Shown here: positions 42,727 to 50,827 of the stretch, in pieces | Position numbering within the stretch: position 1 is the stretch's first letter | Layout: each line of letters starts with the position of its first letter | Assembly (NCBI GenBank): GCA_024743195.1 | Contig: JANSXE010000009.1 | Span: forward strand, 62,001-126,000 | Direction: 5' to 3' | DNA: 64,000 bases | Source of the DNA: Alphaproteobacteria bacterium | Lineage (GTDB): Bacteria; Pseudomonadota; Alphaproteobacteria; UBA8366; Aestuariispiraceae | The notes under the pieces: model-generated | The model's database searches: none | What the model saw: only the letters and a program-made list of their open reading frames with translations | What the model was told of the DNA's origin: nothing | Program-made: the position numbers and the translations under genes

Positions 42727-42760
42727 CCTCACCCCGGCCCTCTCCCGCGGGGAGAAGGAG
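42727..42760. repeat. Intergenic CCTCACCCCGGCCCTCTCCC repeat
   Basis: A common proteobacterial intergenic repeat with stem TCTCCC/GGGAGA, between the convergent dioxygenase and dienelactone hydrolase genes, where it may act as a two-way terminator. Confidence 0.6.
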
Positions 42761-42773
42761 GCGCCGCGCGCCC

Positions 42774-43442
42774 TCAGCCAGCCATGTGCTTGTCCAGGAA
42801 GGCGATGGTGCGCTCCCAACTCATCTCAGCGGCGTTCTTGTCGTAGGGATCGACGGTTTCGTTGAAGAAGGCGTGCTGCGCCTCGTAGCGGTGCAGTTCG
42901 ACCGCCGGGGCGGGCGAGTCCTTCAGGGCGGCTTCGAGTTGGCCCACCGCCTCCGGCGTGCACCAATCGTCCTGCGTCGCGAAATGCCCCAGGAAGGGGA
43001 CCTTCATCTGCGCCGGGTCCGCCTGCTCCTTGGGCGGGATGCCGTAATAGCAGACGGCGACGTCGCACTCGGCGAGCTTCACGCCGGCGATGATGGTCAG
43101 GGCCCCGCCCATGCAGAAGCCCATCACGCAGACCTTGCCGGCCTTGGATTTCAACAGCTGGGCTGCGCCGCGCACGTCCTGCTCGACGGCGCCGACCCAG
43201 TCGAGATTGGTCATGATGTGGTTGGCCTCGTCCGGGTCGCCGGTGACGCGGCCCGCGTAGAGATCCGGCGCCAGGGCCGTGTAGCCGGCGGCCGCGAAGC
43301 GGTCCGCGACGCCCTTGATCTGATCGTTCAGGCCCCACCATTCCTGGATCACGACCACGGCGCCCTTCGGGTCCGCGGCCTCCGCCAGATAGCCGTCGGC
43401 CTGATGGCCGTCCGGGCAGTCGATCTTGATCATCTCGCCCAT
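42774..43442 (-). CDS. Dienelactone hydrolase family protein
   Basis: A 222-residue alpha/beta hydrolase of the DLH family. The nucleophile is C110 in GFCMGG (a cysteine, as in true dienelactone hydrolases), the acid is in ATQDDWCTP and the histidine in EAQHAFFN; the early WWGLNDQIK segment is also typical. AGGGAGGACAGCCCC precedes the ATG. No aromatic ring-cleavage genes are near, so the physiological substrate is unknown. Confidence 0.9.
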   Translation of the reverse strand: MGEMIKIDCPDGHQADGYLAEAADPKGAVVVIQEWWGLNDQIKGVADRFAAAGYTALAPDLYAGRVTGDPDEANHIMTNLDWVGAVEQDVRGAAQLLKSKAGKVCVMGFCMGGALTIIAGVKLAECDVAVCYYGIPPKEQADPAQMKVPFLGHFATQDDWCTPEAVGQLEAALKDSPAPAVELHRYEAQHAFFNETVDPYDKNAAEMSWERTIAFLDKHMAG

Positions 43443-43536
43443 GGGGCTGTCCTCCCTGTTGGATGGCGTGTTCATTGGCTTCCCGACCCCACACATAGTC
43501 GCCGGCGACGGGTCTGTGAAGCCAGGGCCTGGACGC

Positions 43537-43998
43537 TTAGAGATAGTCGAGCGGCAGCTCGGTCGTGTTCTTGATCTCCTCCATCGCGAAGGAGGAGGAG
43601 ACGTCCGTCATGTCGACCGAGGCGATCAGGCGCTTGTAGAAGCGGTCGAAGGCCGGGATGTCCGGGATGACGACCTTCAGCAGGTAGTCGATCTCCCCCG
43701 ACATGCGGTAGAACTCGACCACCTCCGGGAACTGGCGCACGGCGTCCGCGAAGCGCTGCAGCCAGTCCGCATTGTGATGGGCCGTGCGCACCGCGACGAA
43801 GACCGTCGCGCCCAGCCCGATCTGCGCCGGGTCCAGAAGGGCGACCCGTGCGCGGATCACCCCCTTCTCCTCCAGCGCCTTGACGCGGCGCCAGCACGGC
43901 GTGGTGGAAAGACCGACCTCCGCGGCGAGTTCCGCCATCGACAGGCCGGCGTCGCGCTGCAAGGCGGCCAGGATGCGGCGATCGATTGCGTCCATCAT
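43537..43998 (-). CDS. Lrp/AsnC-family regulator
   Basis: A 153-residue transcription factor. An AsnC-type helix-turn-helix (DRRILAALQRDAGLSMAELA and LSTTPCWRRVKALEEKGVI) occupies 1-60 and an RAM effector-binding domain follows, ending in NTTELPLDYL. Two ATGs three bases apart (43998 and 43995) and a TTG at 44001 are available; AAGG lies seven bases before the ATG at 43995. It diverges from the DUF6356 gene over an A/T-rich region with an inverted repeat, which suggests autoregulation as is common in the family. Confidence 0.92.
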   Translation of the reverse strand: MMDAIDRRILAALQRDAGLSMAELAAEVGLSTTPCWRRVKALEEKGVIRARVALLDPAQIGLGATVFVAVRTAHHNADWLQRFADAVRQFPEVVEFYRMSGEIDYLLKVVIPDIPAFDRFYKRLIASVDMTDVSSSFAMEEIKNTTELPLDYL

Positions 43999-44034
43999 CA
44001 AGCCTTAGAATGAAAATACTGAATACGCCTATCA

Positions 44035-44053
44035 GATAGAAAACCATTCTATC
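44035..44053. promoter_or_regulatory. Inverted repeat in the AsnC-DUF6356 divergent region
   Basis: GATAGAA and TTCTATC separated by five bases form a perfect 7-bp inverted repeat in an A/T-rich stretch. It is 37 bp upstream of the regulator start and 97 bp before the DUF6356 gene. Lrp/AsnC proteins bind such A/T-rich palindromes. Confidence 0.5.
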
Positions 44054-44149
44054 AAATCGGTGCATGACCGCCAAGAACGCAAACACTTTCCGCGACTCGT
44101 TCGATATTCTTTCTCCTGTAATACATCAGGGACTGGGAGCCGCCGCGCC

Positions 44150-44398
44150 ATGGCCGATCTGAAGCGTCTGTTCACGGAGCATCCGGCGAGCGTCGGCGAG
44201 AGCTATGGCGAGCATATGGGCCAGGCGCTCGGCTTCGCCGGCGGCTGCTTCGCGGCCGGCTTCGCCTGTCTGGCGCACGCCTTTCTGCCCTTCCTGTGCG
44301 AGACGACGGGCAGCCGGCGCATCACGGCGCTCTACGACCGGATGGTGACCAACCGCGTGCGGCTCGATCGGCGGGACCGCGCCCTGCCGGCGGAGTAG
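44150..44398 (+). CDS. DUF6356-type small membrane protein
   Basis: An 82-residue protein that starts MADLKRLFTEHPASVGESYGEH, the recognisable opening of the alphaproteobacterial DUF6356 family. A hydrophobic stretch at about 25-50 (GFAGGCFAAGFACLAHAF) can cross the membrane once or twice. A basic C-terminal tail follows. The role is unknown. Its neighbour on the other strand is the AsnC regulator, with which it shares a control region. Confidence 0.75.
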   Translation: MADLKRLFTEHPASVGESYGEHMGQALGFAGGCFAAGFACLAHAFLPFLCETTGSRRITALYDRMVTNRVRLDRRDRALPAE

Positions 44399-44412
44399 AG
44401 CGCCCCGCCGCG

Positions 44413-44868
44413 TCACCCCGCGTCGGCGGGGAGCGCGATCGACGGAACCCAGAGATACCAGTCCGGATCGAACAGGTAGCACTCGCGCAGGCCGTGCGGC
44501 TTGTCGACCGTCCCGTCGAAGACCTGATAGCCCCACTCGCGCGCCCGCGCCTCGCAGGCGTCGGGGTCGAGGCCGTAAAGCCGCAATTCGACGCCCACGC
44601 CGCGCCCCTGCACCGACCGGACGAGGCCGCTCATCCGATGGTCCGAGTAGCTGTGGTCGGCGTGCAGCATCCAGGCGGCGCCGATGGCCGGCAAAGCCAG
44701 ATAGGCGAAATCCTCGTCGGCGTAGACCGTCTCCGCTTGGAAGACGTGCTCGGCGAAGCCGACCGAGGCCTCGACATGCTTCACAAGCAGATTGACGCCC
44801 AGCCCGTTTGGCAGGCTGCGGCCGAAGGCCATGGCGTCCATCCAGGGGGTCTTGGTGCTTTTCTTCAT
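44413..44868 (-). CDS. VOC/glyoxalase-fold protein
   Basis: A 151-residue vicinal-oxygen-chelate protein: two beta-alpha-beta-beta-beta modules with VNLLVKHVEASVGFAEHVF in the first and VELRLYGLDPDACEARAREWGY in the second, ending RECYLFDPDWYLWVPS. Metal ligands are not all conserved as in glyoxalase I (the last position is D or W rather than E), so it may not be that enzyme. The first 59 residues of the open frame upstream of 44868 are low-complexity and not included. Confidence 0.75.
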   Translation of the reverse strand: MKKSTKTPWMDAMAFGRSLPNGLGVNLLVKHVEASVGFAEHVFQAETVYADEDFAYLALPAIGAAWMLHADHSYSDHRMSGLVRSVQGRGVGVELRLYGLDPDACEARAREWGYQVFDGTVDKPHGLRECYLFDPDWYLWVPSIALPADAG

Positions 44869-44990
44869 GGGGCGCTTTCCCAGGCGTTCGCGGCGCGGAC
44901 CGATGATGAAGCATGGCGCCGCCGTCCGCCGCGCGACAGCGCCATTTTCGCGCTGCGCGCACCGCCGCCGGCGCGCCTTTCTCCCCAACG

Positions 44991-45022
44991 CAAAAACGCC
45001 CCCGAACCCTGGGTTCGAGAGC
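44991..45022 (-). terminator. Rho-independent terminator of rpsU
   Basis: On the minus strand GCTCTCGAACCC pairs with GGGTTCGGGGGC (12 bp with two G-T wobbles), followed directly by GTTTTTG. It lies about 70 bp after the rpsU stop and matches the classical stem plus T-run layout. Confidence 0.8.
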
Positions 45023-45091
45023 GTCCTCGCGGACCGCGCCGCCAAGTCGTCAAACGACGAGGCGGCCGGTTTGTCCGAGCGGCGGCGAGGC

Positions 45092-45295
45092 CTAGAAGCC
45101 CTCGCGCTCCATGCGCTTGCGCAGCAGCTTGCGGTGCCGGCGCACGGCCTCGGCCCGTTCGCGCGCCTTCTTTTCGGAAGGCTTCTCGAAATGCCGACGG
45201 AGCTTCATCTCGCGGAATACGCCTTCGCGCTGCATTTTCTTCTTCAGCGCGCGGAGCGCCTGGTCGACATTGTTGTCACGAACGATGACTTGCAC
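45092..45295 (-). CDS. rpsU: 30S ribosomal protein bS21
   Basis: A 67-residue basic protein starting [20 protein letters not shown] and rich in Arg/Lys to the end, the hallmark of bS21. The start codon is GTG at 45295. A good sigma-70-type promoter lies 100-130 bp upstream, and a terminator follows, so it is a single-gene transcript with a leader of roughly 90 nt. Confidence 0.97.
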   Translation of the reverse strand: MQVIVRDNNVDQALRALKKKMQREGVFREMKLRRHFEKPSEKKARERAEAVRRHRKLLRKRMEREGF

Positions 45296-45394
45296 GTTTC
45301 TTCACCCGACCTTTCGGCTAGCGATTGACGGTGCGTGGGACGGACCCCACGACTCATGGTCGAGAGACAGGCCGCCCCTCGACAACAGCGTCGG

Positions 45395-45423
45395 CTTATA
45401 ACACCGCCGCCCCTCTTTGTGAA
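45395..45423 (-). promoter_or_regulatory. Sigma-70-type promoter of rpsU
   Basis: On the minus strand TTCACA (5/6 match to -35) and TATAAG (5/6 match to -10) are separated by exactly 17 bp. Transcription would start near 45387 and give a leader of about 90 nt. Confidence 0.65.
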
Positions 45424-45457
45424 GGGGGAAGCGCACGCGGGGCCGCGGGTCTTTCGC

Positions 45458-45502
45458 CGCCGCGTGTTTTGACGCCGCGTGTTTTGACGCCGCGCGTTTT
45501 GA
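45458..45502 (+). repeat. 15-bp tandem repeat (x3) upstream of def
   Basis: CGCCGCGTGTTTTGA occurs twice and a one-base variant once, without gaps, ending 31 bp before the def ATG and lying just upstream of the rpsU promoter on the other strand. Confidence 0.9.
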
Positions 45503-45533
45503 CGCCAAGCGCCGTGCGACCCATATTGAGGCC

Positions 45534-46139
45534 ATGTCGATATTGAAGATCGCCCGAATGGGCCACCCTATCCTGCGCCGCGTCGCGGATCCGGTTCCGG
45601 ATCCGACGAGCGCCGGCGTCGCCGTCCTGGTGCAGAGCATGGTCGACACCATGGAGGACGCGGACGGAACCGGCCTCGCCGCGCCGCAGGTGCACGTGCC
45701 GGCCCGCGTCGTCGTCTACCGCGTCGACCCGTCGGAACGCCGCGGCGTGAGCGAGGGCGTCCCCTTGACCGCGCTGGTCAATCCGGTGCTGACGCCGCTG
45801 ACCGACGAGATCGCCTATGATTGGGAGGGCTGCCTGTCGGTCCCGGGGCTGGTCGGGCTCGTGCCCCGGGTTACGCGCATCCGGCTGGAAGCCGAAACGC
45901 CTGAAGGTGAGCGGATCAAGCGGGAGGTGGAGGGGTTTCACGCTCGGGTGCTGCAGCATGAATGCGATCATCTGGACGGGATTCTCTATCCGCAGCGGAT
46001 GGACGATCTGTCGCTCCTGCTGTTCGCGGACGAGATGCGCCACGGCCCGCCGGAGAAGGCGCGCCGGCTGATGGGGCTGGCCCCGCGTTCCGAGAGCGGC
46101 TCGGACGCCGACGAGGTGGAGGAAGAAGATGCCGCATGA
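45534..46139 (+). CDS. def: Peptide deformylase
   Basis: Removes the formyl group from new proteins. The 201-residue enzyme has the three PDF motifs GTGLAAPQ (45-52), EGCLS with metal ligand C100, and HECDH (142-146) with the other two ligands and the catalytic glutamate. A 30-residue acidic tail (SESGSDADEVEEEDAA) is beyond the usual fold. The coding end overlaps coq9 by 11 bases. Confidence 0.96.
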   Translation: MSILKIARMGHPILRRVADPVPDPTSAGVAVLVQSMVDTMEDADGTGLAAPQVHVPARVVVYRVDPSERRGVSEGVPLTALVNPVLTPLTDEIAYDWEGCLSVPGLVGLVPRVTRIRLEAETPEGERIKREVEGFHARVLQHECDHLDGILYPQRMDDLSLLLFADEMRHGPPEKARRLMGLAPRSESGSDADEVEEEDAA

Positions 46140-46824
46140 CCAGGCGGGCGCGGTCCCGCCGGAGCTTGACCTGAACGAGACGCGCGACCGCCTGATCGAG
46201 GCGGTCCTGCTGCACGTGCCTTTCGACGGCTGGAGCAAGACCGCGCTGATGCGCGCCGCCGAGGAGTGCGATATCCCGCATGCGACGGCGGAGGCGCTGT
46301 TCCCGGCCGGCGCGCGCGATCTGGTGAACTGGCACAGCCGCTGGGCCGATCGGCGCATGTCGGCGGCGCTGGCCGAGAGCCCGATGGCTGAGATGCGCAT
46401 CCGCGAGCGCATCGCCTTCGCCGTGATGACCCGCCTGGAGCAGAACGCGCTGGATCGGGAGGCGATCCGCGCCGCGCTCGGCTTCCTGGCCCTGCCGCAG
46501 AACGCGCCCTTGGCGGCGGAACTGCTCTACCGCACGGTCGACGACATCTGGTTCGCCTGCGGCGACCGGTCGACGGACTGGAACTTCTACTCCAAGCGCG
46601 GGCTGCTGGCGGGGGTCTATTCCTCGACGCTGCTGGTCTGGCTCAATGACGACTCGGAGGATTTCGAGACCACCCGCGGCTTCCTCGACCGACGAATCGC
46701 GAACGTCATGGCGATCCCGAAGATCAAGGGCCGGGCGGCGAAGCTGGGCGAGATCGCCGGTTTCATCCCGCGCCGCATCAAGGCCTTCCGCACCTTCCGT
46801 CCCGCCGGGGCCGGGCGCGGCTGA
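46129..46824 (+). CDS. COQ9-family protein
   Basis: A 231-residue TetR-like lipid-binding protein that, in the ubiquinone pathway, assists late ring modification with COQ7. The RDRLIEAVLLHVPFDGWSKTAL opening and DDIWFACGDRSTDWNFYSKR match the COQ9 family strongly. It overlaps def by 11 bases, so translation is coupled. COQ9 occurs in alphaproteobacteria and mitochondria, and supports the class assignment. Confidence 0.93.
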   Translation: MPHDQAGAVPPELDLNETRDRLIEAVLLHVPFDGWSKTALMRAAEECDIPHATAEALFPAGARDLVNWHSRWADRRMSAALAESPMAEMRIRERIAFAVMTRLEQNALDREAIRAALGFLALPQNAPLAAELLYRTVDDIWFACGDRSTDWNFYSKRGLLAGVYSSTLLVWLNDDSEDFETTRGFLDRRIANVMAIPKIKGRAAKLGEIAGFIPRRIKAFRTFRPAGAGRG

Positions 46825-46855
46825 GACCGCGGCGCCGAGCGAGGGGGCGCGGTGC

Positions 46856-47203
46856 ATGTTCGAGCATTTCCGGGAAGAGCTTCGGGACGCCCGGCGCGCA
46901 GACCCGAAACGCGAGGAAGCGTTGCGCGCGCGCAACGTGATTCTGGCGTCGGCGGCCGCCATCGCGCCGCTGACGGCGCTGATGTGGATCGCGATCCTGC
47001 TCTTATGGGACCATGTGGGCGATCCGCCGGGGCTGATGACGGATGCGGCGCTGCTTTACCCCGTCCTGTCGGTCGCGGGCGCGATGCTGGCCATGCCGCT
47101 GCACAAGCGTGGGCGCTATTTCAGTGCGGGCCTGATCGCCGCGGCGCCGCTGCTGGCGGTCCTCGCCTATCTCGGCGCGGCGGTGCGCTGGGCCATTGCC
47201 TGA
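46856..47203 (+). CDS. Small three-helix membrane protein
   Basis: A 115-residue protein with a charged N-terminal 27 residues and three predicted membrane helices at about 28-52, 62-84 and 92-114. GAGGGGGCGCGGTGC supplies a ribosome-binding site for the ATG at 46856. It follows coq9 by 31 bp and converges with purK three bases later. I do not recognise the family. Confidence 0.7.
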   Translation: MFEHFREELRDARRADPKREEALRARNVILASAAAIAPLTALMWIAILLLWDHVGDPPGLMTDAALLYPVLSVAGAMLAMPLHKRGRYFSAGLIAAAPLLAVLAYLGAAVRWAIA

Positions 47204-47206
47204 GCG

Positions 47207-48307
47207 TTACGCTTCGTCACGCCGCAGCCGCGTGACGTGCCCCATCTTGCGCCCGGGGCGCGTCTCGCGCTTGCCGTAGAGATGCAGCCGGGCGCCGGGC
47301 TCGGCCAGCAGGTCCGGCCAGGCGTCGACCTCCTCGCCGATCAGGTTTTCCATCTCCACCGCGCCCAGACGGGAGACCTCCCCCAACGGCAGGCCGCAGA
47401 TCGCGCGCACCGTCTGCTCGAACTGGCTGGTCGCGGCGCCGTCGATGGTCCAATGGCCTGAATTATGGGGCCTGGGCGCGATCTCGTTGGCGAGTACGCG
47501 GCCGTCCGGCATGACGAACATCTCCACCGCCAGGAGCCCGACATAGTCCAGCGCAGAGAGCGCCTTGCAGGCGATCTCAACCGCGCGATCCGCGACGTCG
47601 GCTGCAATCGGCGCCGGCGCCAGCGTCTTGTGCAGGACGCCGTCGCGGTGGCGGTTCTCGACCGGTTCGAAGCAGCGGATCTCGCCATCCTCCGTCCGCG
47701 CCGCCAGGACGGAGACTTCCAGCGAGAAGTCGACGAAGCCCTCCAGCACCGAGCGCTGGGCCCCGACCGCCGCCCAGGCGTCCGCGGCCGCATCGCCGTC
47801 GCGGATCACGGCCTGGCCCTTGCCGTCATAACCGAAGCGCGCGGTCTTCAAGACCGACGGGCGCCCGATCCGCTCGAGCGCGGCGTCGAGCGCCGCCGCA
47901 TCCGGGATGTCGGCCCAGGGCGCGGTCTCGATCCCGGCTTTGTTGAGGAAGGTCTTCTCCGCCGCCCTGTCCTGTGCGACGCGCAGCGCCGCCGCGCCGG
48001 GGCGCACGGGCTTGCTGGCGGCCAGCCGCTCGACCGTCTCGACCGGCACATTCTCGAATTCTAGGGTGATCACGTCGACCGAGGCGGCGAAGACGTCCAG
48101 CGCCGCCGCATCGTCCCAGGCGGCGGCCGTGTGCCGGGCCACGTGCGCGGCCGGGCACTCCGCCGCCGGCTCGTAGACATGACAGCGATAGCCGAGGCGG
48201 GCGGCCGCCAAGGCCAGCATGCGGCCGAGCTGGCCGCCGCCCAGAACGCCGATCACCGACCCGGGCGGAAGATGAAGCCGGTCTTGGGGCGCGGGCCCAG
48301 CCGTCAT
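47207..48307 (-). CDS. purK: 5-(carboxyamino)imidazole ribonucleotide synthase
   Basis: The ATP-grasp enzyme that carboxylates AIR to N5-CAIR in purine synthesis. The 366-residue protein opens SVIGVLGGGQLGRMLA and has TLEFENVP, KTARFGYDGKGQ and EIAPRPHNSGHWTIDG, the last being diagnostic. It starts four bases after purE ends, and the purE-purK order is the usual one. Confidence 0.97.
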   Translation of the reverse strand: MTAGPAPQDRLHLPPGSVIGVLGGGQLGRMLALAAARLGYRCHVYEPAAECPAAHVARHTAAAWDDAAALDVFAASVDVITLEFENVPVETVERLAASKPVRPGAAALRVAQDRAAEKTFLNKAGIETAPWADIPDAAALDAALERIGRPSVLKTARFGYDGKGQAVIRDGDAAADAWAAVGAQRSVLEGFVDFSLEVSVLAARTEDGEIRCFEPVENRHRDGVLHKTLAPAPIAADVADRAVEIACKALSALDYVGLLAVEMFVMPDGRVLANEIAPRPHNSGHWTIDGAATSQFEQTVRAICGLPLGEVSRLGAVEMENLIGEEVDAWPDLLAEPGARLHLYGKRETRPGRKMGHVTRLRRDEA

Positions 48308-48311
48308 GGGG

Positions 48312-48806
48312 TCAGCCGTCGGCCGGGTCGTCGACCGGCTCCTCGGCGACGGCGTCGGTCTGGCGGGCGCGATAGGCGTCGAGCGCCGCCGCCGTGTCCG
48401 GATCGCTGAGGGCCAGGACCGAGGCGGCGAGAAGGGCCGCGTTGATCGCCCCCGACCGCCCGATCGCCAGCGTTCCGACCGGCACGCCCGCCGGCATCTG
48501 GACGATCGAAAGGAGGCTGTCCTTGCCGCTCAACGCCTGCGACTGGATCGGCACGCCGAACACCGGCAGGGGCGTCATGGCCGCGGCCATGCCCGGCAGG
48601 TGCGCCGCCCCGCCGGCCCCCGCGATGATGACCTTCAGGCCGCGTGCGCGCGCGCCTTCCGCGTAGGCGACCAGGCGCTTCGGCGTCCGGTGCGCCGAGA
48701 CGATCTTGCGCTCGAAGGAGACGCCCAGGGACTGAAGCGTCTCCGCCGCATGGCGCATGGTCGGCCAGTCGGACTGGCTGCCCATGATGATGCCGACGTC
48801 GGGCAT
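48312..48806 (-). CDS. purE: N5-carboxyaminoimidazole ribonucleotide mutase
   Basis: Class I PurE, which moves the carboxylate of N5-CAIR to C4. The 164-residue protein has [10 protein letters not shown], the catalytic-histidine motif SAHRTPKR and [18 protein letters not shown] precedes the ATG at 48806. It is upstream of purK in the same transcript and diverges from the degenerate GGDEF gene. Confidence 0.97.
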   Translation of the reverse strand: MPDVGIIMGSQSDWPTMRHAAETLQSLGVSFERKIVSAHRTPKRLVAYAEGARARGLKVIIAGAGGAAHLPGMAAAMTPLPVFGVPIQSQALSGKDSLLSIVQMPAGVPVGTLAIGRSGAINAALLAASVLALSDPDTAAALDAYRARQTDAVAEEPVDDPADG

Positions 48807-48923
48807 GGCCCCTCTCTCTTTCGACGCCGCCGCGCTCGCGTGGGCGCGGCGATCGGGAAAGGGGGGAGTATAGGAATCCGCCTGATCCGTGCAAGCGGGC
48901 GCAAAAGCGCCTATCTTAGGGAT

Positions 48924-49802
48924 ATGAAGACGGATGAGACCAACTTCGTGCGCAACGTCCTGCCCGCGCCGCGCCAGCGCGGGACCCCGGTGCTCGAGCC
49001 AGCGGAGCCGGTGCACGGCGAGGATCCGACGATCGACGAGCTCGATCCCTTCGAGCGTTGGCGCATGCAGCGCGAAGACAGGGGGCGCGAAGACAGGGGG
49101 CGCGGCGGCGCGGCCGACGCCTATCGGCGCGCCCCGGGGGGCGGGTCTGCGACCGGGCCGCATGGCGATCTGAAGGATGCGACGTCGATCCACGGGCTTG
49201 ACCCGGCCGCGCTGCCGGCGCCGGTGCTCGCGGCGTTGGGCGAGATGGGCGAGGAGATCGCGCACCTGAACGAAGCGCTGACAGCGGCCGCCGCCCGTAT
49301 CGACCGATTGGAGGCGGAGATTGATCGGGACGACCTGACCGGGTTGCTGGACCGCGGCGGGCTGCTGCACGAGATCGCGCATGTCCGCGCGCTCGACGCG
49401 CAGGAGCGCAACGGCCCCGGCAGCACGGTGGCGCTCATCGATCTGGAGCCGGCCCCGGAGGTGCGCCGCCGGTGCGGCCGGCCCGCGATGGAGCGGCTGT
49501 TGCGCGAGACCGCCGAGGCGTTGGCGGAGGCCTGCCAGCCGGGCGAAGCGCTGGCGCATCTCGGGGAAGGTGAATACGCCGTGATCCTGCCGGGGCGGGC
49601 GTCGGATCAGGCGCGCGGGCGGCTGTCCGAGATCCTCTCCGCCGCGTTCGAGAGGCCCTTCCGCGCGGAGGGTCGGGATTATCGCCTGTCGGCCGCGGCC
49701 GGGCTGGCGGCTGCAGGCGCAGGGAGCGACGCCGACGCGGTCCTCGCCGCTGCGGACGTGGATCTGCGTCGCGCATCCGGGGCGGGGCGCCGGGAAAGCT
49801 AG
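48924..49802 (+). CDS. Degenerate GGDEF-domain protein
   Basis: A 292-residue protein without membrane segments or signal peptide. A Pro/Arg/Asp-rich N-terminal ~85 residues includes a REDRG duplication from a 15-bp tandem repeat. A helix at about 105-140 leads into a GGDEF-like fold that begins [11 protein letters not shown]. The signature loop reads [12 protein letters not shown] in place of GG(D/E)EF, so the first glycine-rich half is altered and cyclase activity is unlikely. It could bind nucleotide or act as a sensor subunit. Its stop overlaps the opposing ydcH-like stop as CTAG. Confidence 0.75.
   Translation: MKTDETNFVRNVLPAPRQRGTPVLEPAEPVHGEDPTIDELDPFERWRMQREDRGREDRGRGGAADAYRRAPGGGSATGPHGDLKDATSIHGLDPAALPAPVLAALGEMGEEIAHLNEALTAAAARIDRLEAEIDRDDLTGLLDRGGLLHEIAHVRALDAQERNGPGSTVALIDLEPAPEVRRRCGRPAMERLLRETAEALAEACQPGEALAHLGEGEYAVILPGRASDQARGRLSEILSAAFERPFRAEGRDYRLSAAAGLAAAGAGSDADAVLAAADVDLRRASGAGRRES
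49071..49100 (+). repeat. 15-bp in-frame tandem duplication
   Basis: CGCGAAGACAGGGGG occurs twice (49071-49085 and 49086-49100) inside the degenerate GGDEF gene and duplicates five residues. Confidence 0.9.
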
Positions 49803-50005
49803 GCGATGATGTCGTCGATCAGCATCGTCTCAAGACGCGCAATCTGATCCTTGATCGCGAGTTTGCGTTTCTTCATGCGCTGCATCTGAAGCTGATCGAA
49901 GGGCGCGCGCTCCGAGACGCGCGCGATCATGTCGTCGAGATCGCGGTGCTCGGACAGCAGGGCGTCGATGCGCGCGCGGATTTCGCGTTCCTGCTGCTCG
50001 TCCAT
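49799..50005 (-). CDS. YdcH-family (DUF465) small coiled-coil protein
   Basis: A 68-residue helical protein: [16 protein letters not shown] and [21 protein letters not shown] form the two helices of DUF465/YdcH. The function is unknown. A 14-bp repeat array lies directly upstream of its start and its stop overlaps the degenerate GGDEF gene by four bases. Confidence 0.85.
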   Translation of the reverse strand: MDEQQEREIRARIDALLSEHRDLDDMIARVSERAPFDQLQMQRMKKRKLAIKDQIARLETMLIDDIIA

Positions 50006-50025
50006 CTGGTCTCGTCGGTCGTGAG

Positions 50026-50081
50026 GCGCTGGTTGTAGGGCGCTGGTTGTAGGGCGCCGGTTGTGAGGCGCTGGTCGTGCG
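50026..50081. repeat. 14-bp tandem repeat (x4) between DUF465 and TIGR02444 genes
   Basis: Four contiguous 14-bp units built on GCGCTGGTTGTAGG (the third and fourth have two to three changes). The array begins 20 bp upstream of the DUF465 start on the minus strand and is 107 bp before the plus-strand gene. Confidence 0.9.
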
Positions 50082-50187
50082 TACGCCGACCGTCGGGACG
50101 GCCGCGCGATCGCGACGCCTTATAGCAGCCCCGCCCGTGGGAAAGAAGAGATTTGCGCCCGTGCGCCGCCCCTGCGAGACTCGCGCG

Positions 50188-50817
50188 ATGAGCGAGACGC
50201 CGCAAGACCCGCCCGAGCCTGCGCCGACGCCCGAGACGGCGCCTGAGACGGCGCCCGACTCGGCGCGGCTCTGGCGGTTCGCGGTCGATCTGTACGGGCG
50301 AGACGGTGTCGAGGACGCGGCCTTGGCGCTGCAGGACGATCACGGGCTCGACGTGACCATGCTGCTGCTCTGTTGCTTCCTGGGACGGCACGGGGTTCGG
50401 GCGCGCCGTGAGACCATCGCGGCGCTGGACCAGCATGCGCGGGCTTGGCGTGCGGTGGCGGTCGAACCGCTGCGCACCCTGCGCCGGCGCTTGAAGCGGG
50501 ACGTCGGCGCGGTCTCGGCGGAGAGCGCGGCCCCGTTCCGGGAGCGCGTGAAAGCGCTGGAGTTGGAGGCGGAGCGTCTGGCGCTCGATACGCTGTTCCG
50601 CACGCTCGAGCGGCTGCCCGGCCGGGATGCGCGCGAGGCGGAGCGCGCCGGGGTGATGCGGGTCAATCTGTCGCTATATGTCGAACAGGCGGGCGTCGCG
50701 GACCGCGCAGCCGCGCGGCCGTATCTGGAAACGCTCGTTCTCGGCGCGGTGGAAACGGTTCTGAAGCCGGCGCCCGAGCGTGGAGAAAGCGCGGAGGGCG
50801 ACGCGAACGACGCGTAG
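50188..50817 (+). CDS. TIGR02444-family protein
   Basis: A 209-residue protein with a Pro/Glu/Thr-rich first 25 residues and a mostly helical body; SARLWRFAVDLYGRDGVEDAALALQDDHGLDVTMLL at 26-62 is characteristic of the TIGR02444 (DUF2390) family. No catalytic motif is known. It converges with mlaC ten bases later. The ATG at 50188 is preferred since the open frame upstream is an Arg-rich run through the spacer. Confidence 0.8.
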   Translation: MSETPQDPPEPAPTPETAPETAPDSARLWRFAVDLYGRDGVEDAALALQDDHGLDVTMLLLCCFLGRHGVRARRETIAALDQHARAWRAVAVEPLRTLRRRLKRDVGAVSAESAAPFRERVKALELEAERLALDTLFRTLERLPGRDAREAERAGVMRVNLSLYVEQAGVADRAAARPYLETLVLGAVETVLKPAPERGESAEGDANDA

Positions 50818-50827
50818 TCGAAGCGGC

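Noticed and set aside
50026-50081. CRISPR or attachment-site remnant
   Set aside because: Units are 14 bp and contiguous without spacers; no cas or integrase genes are near.
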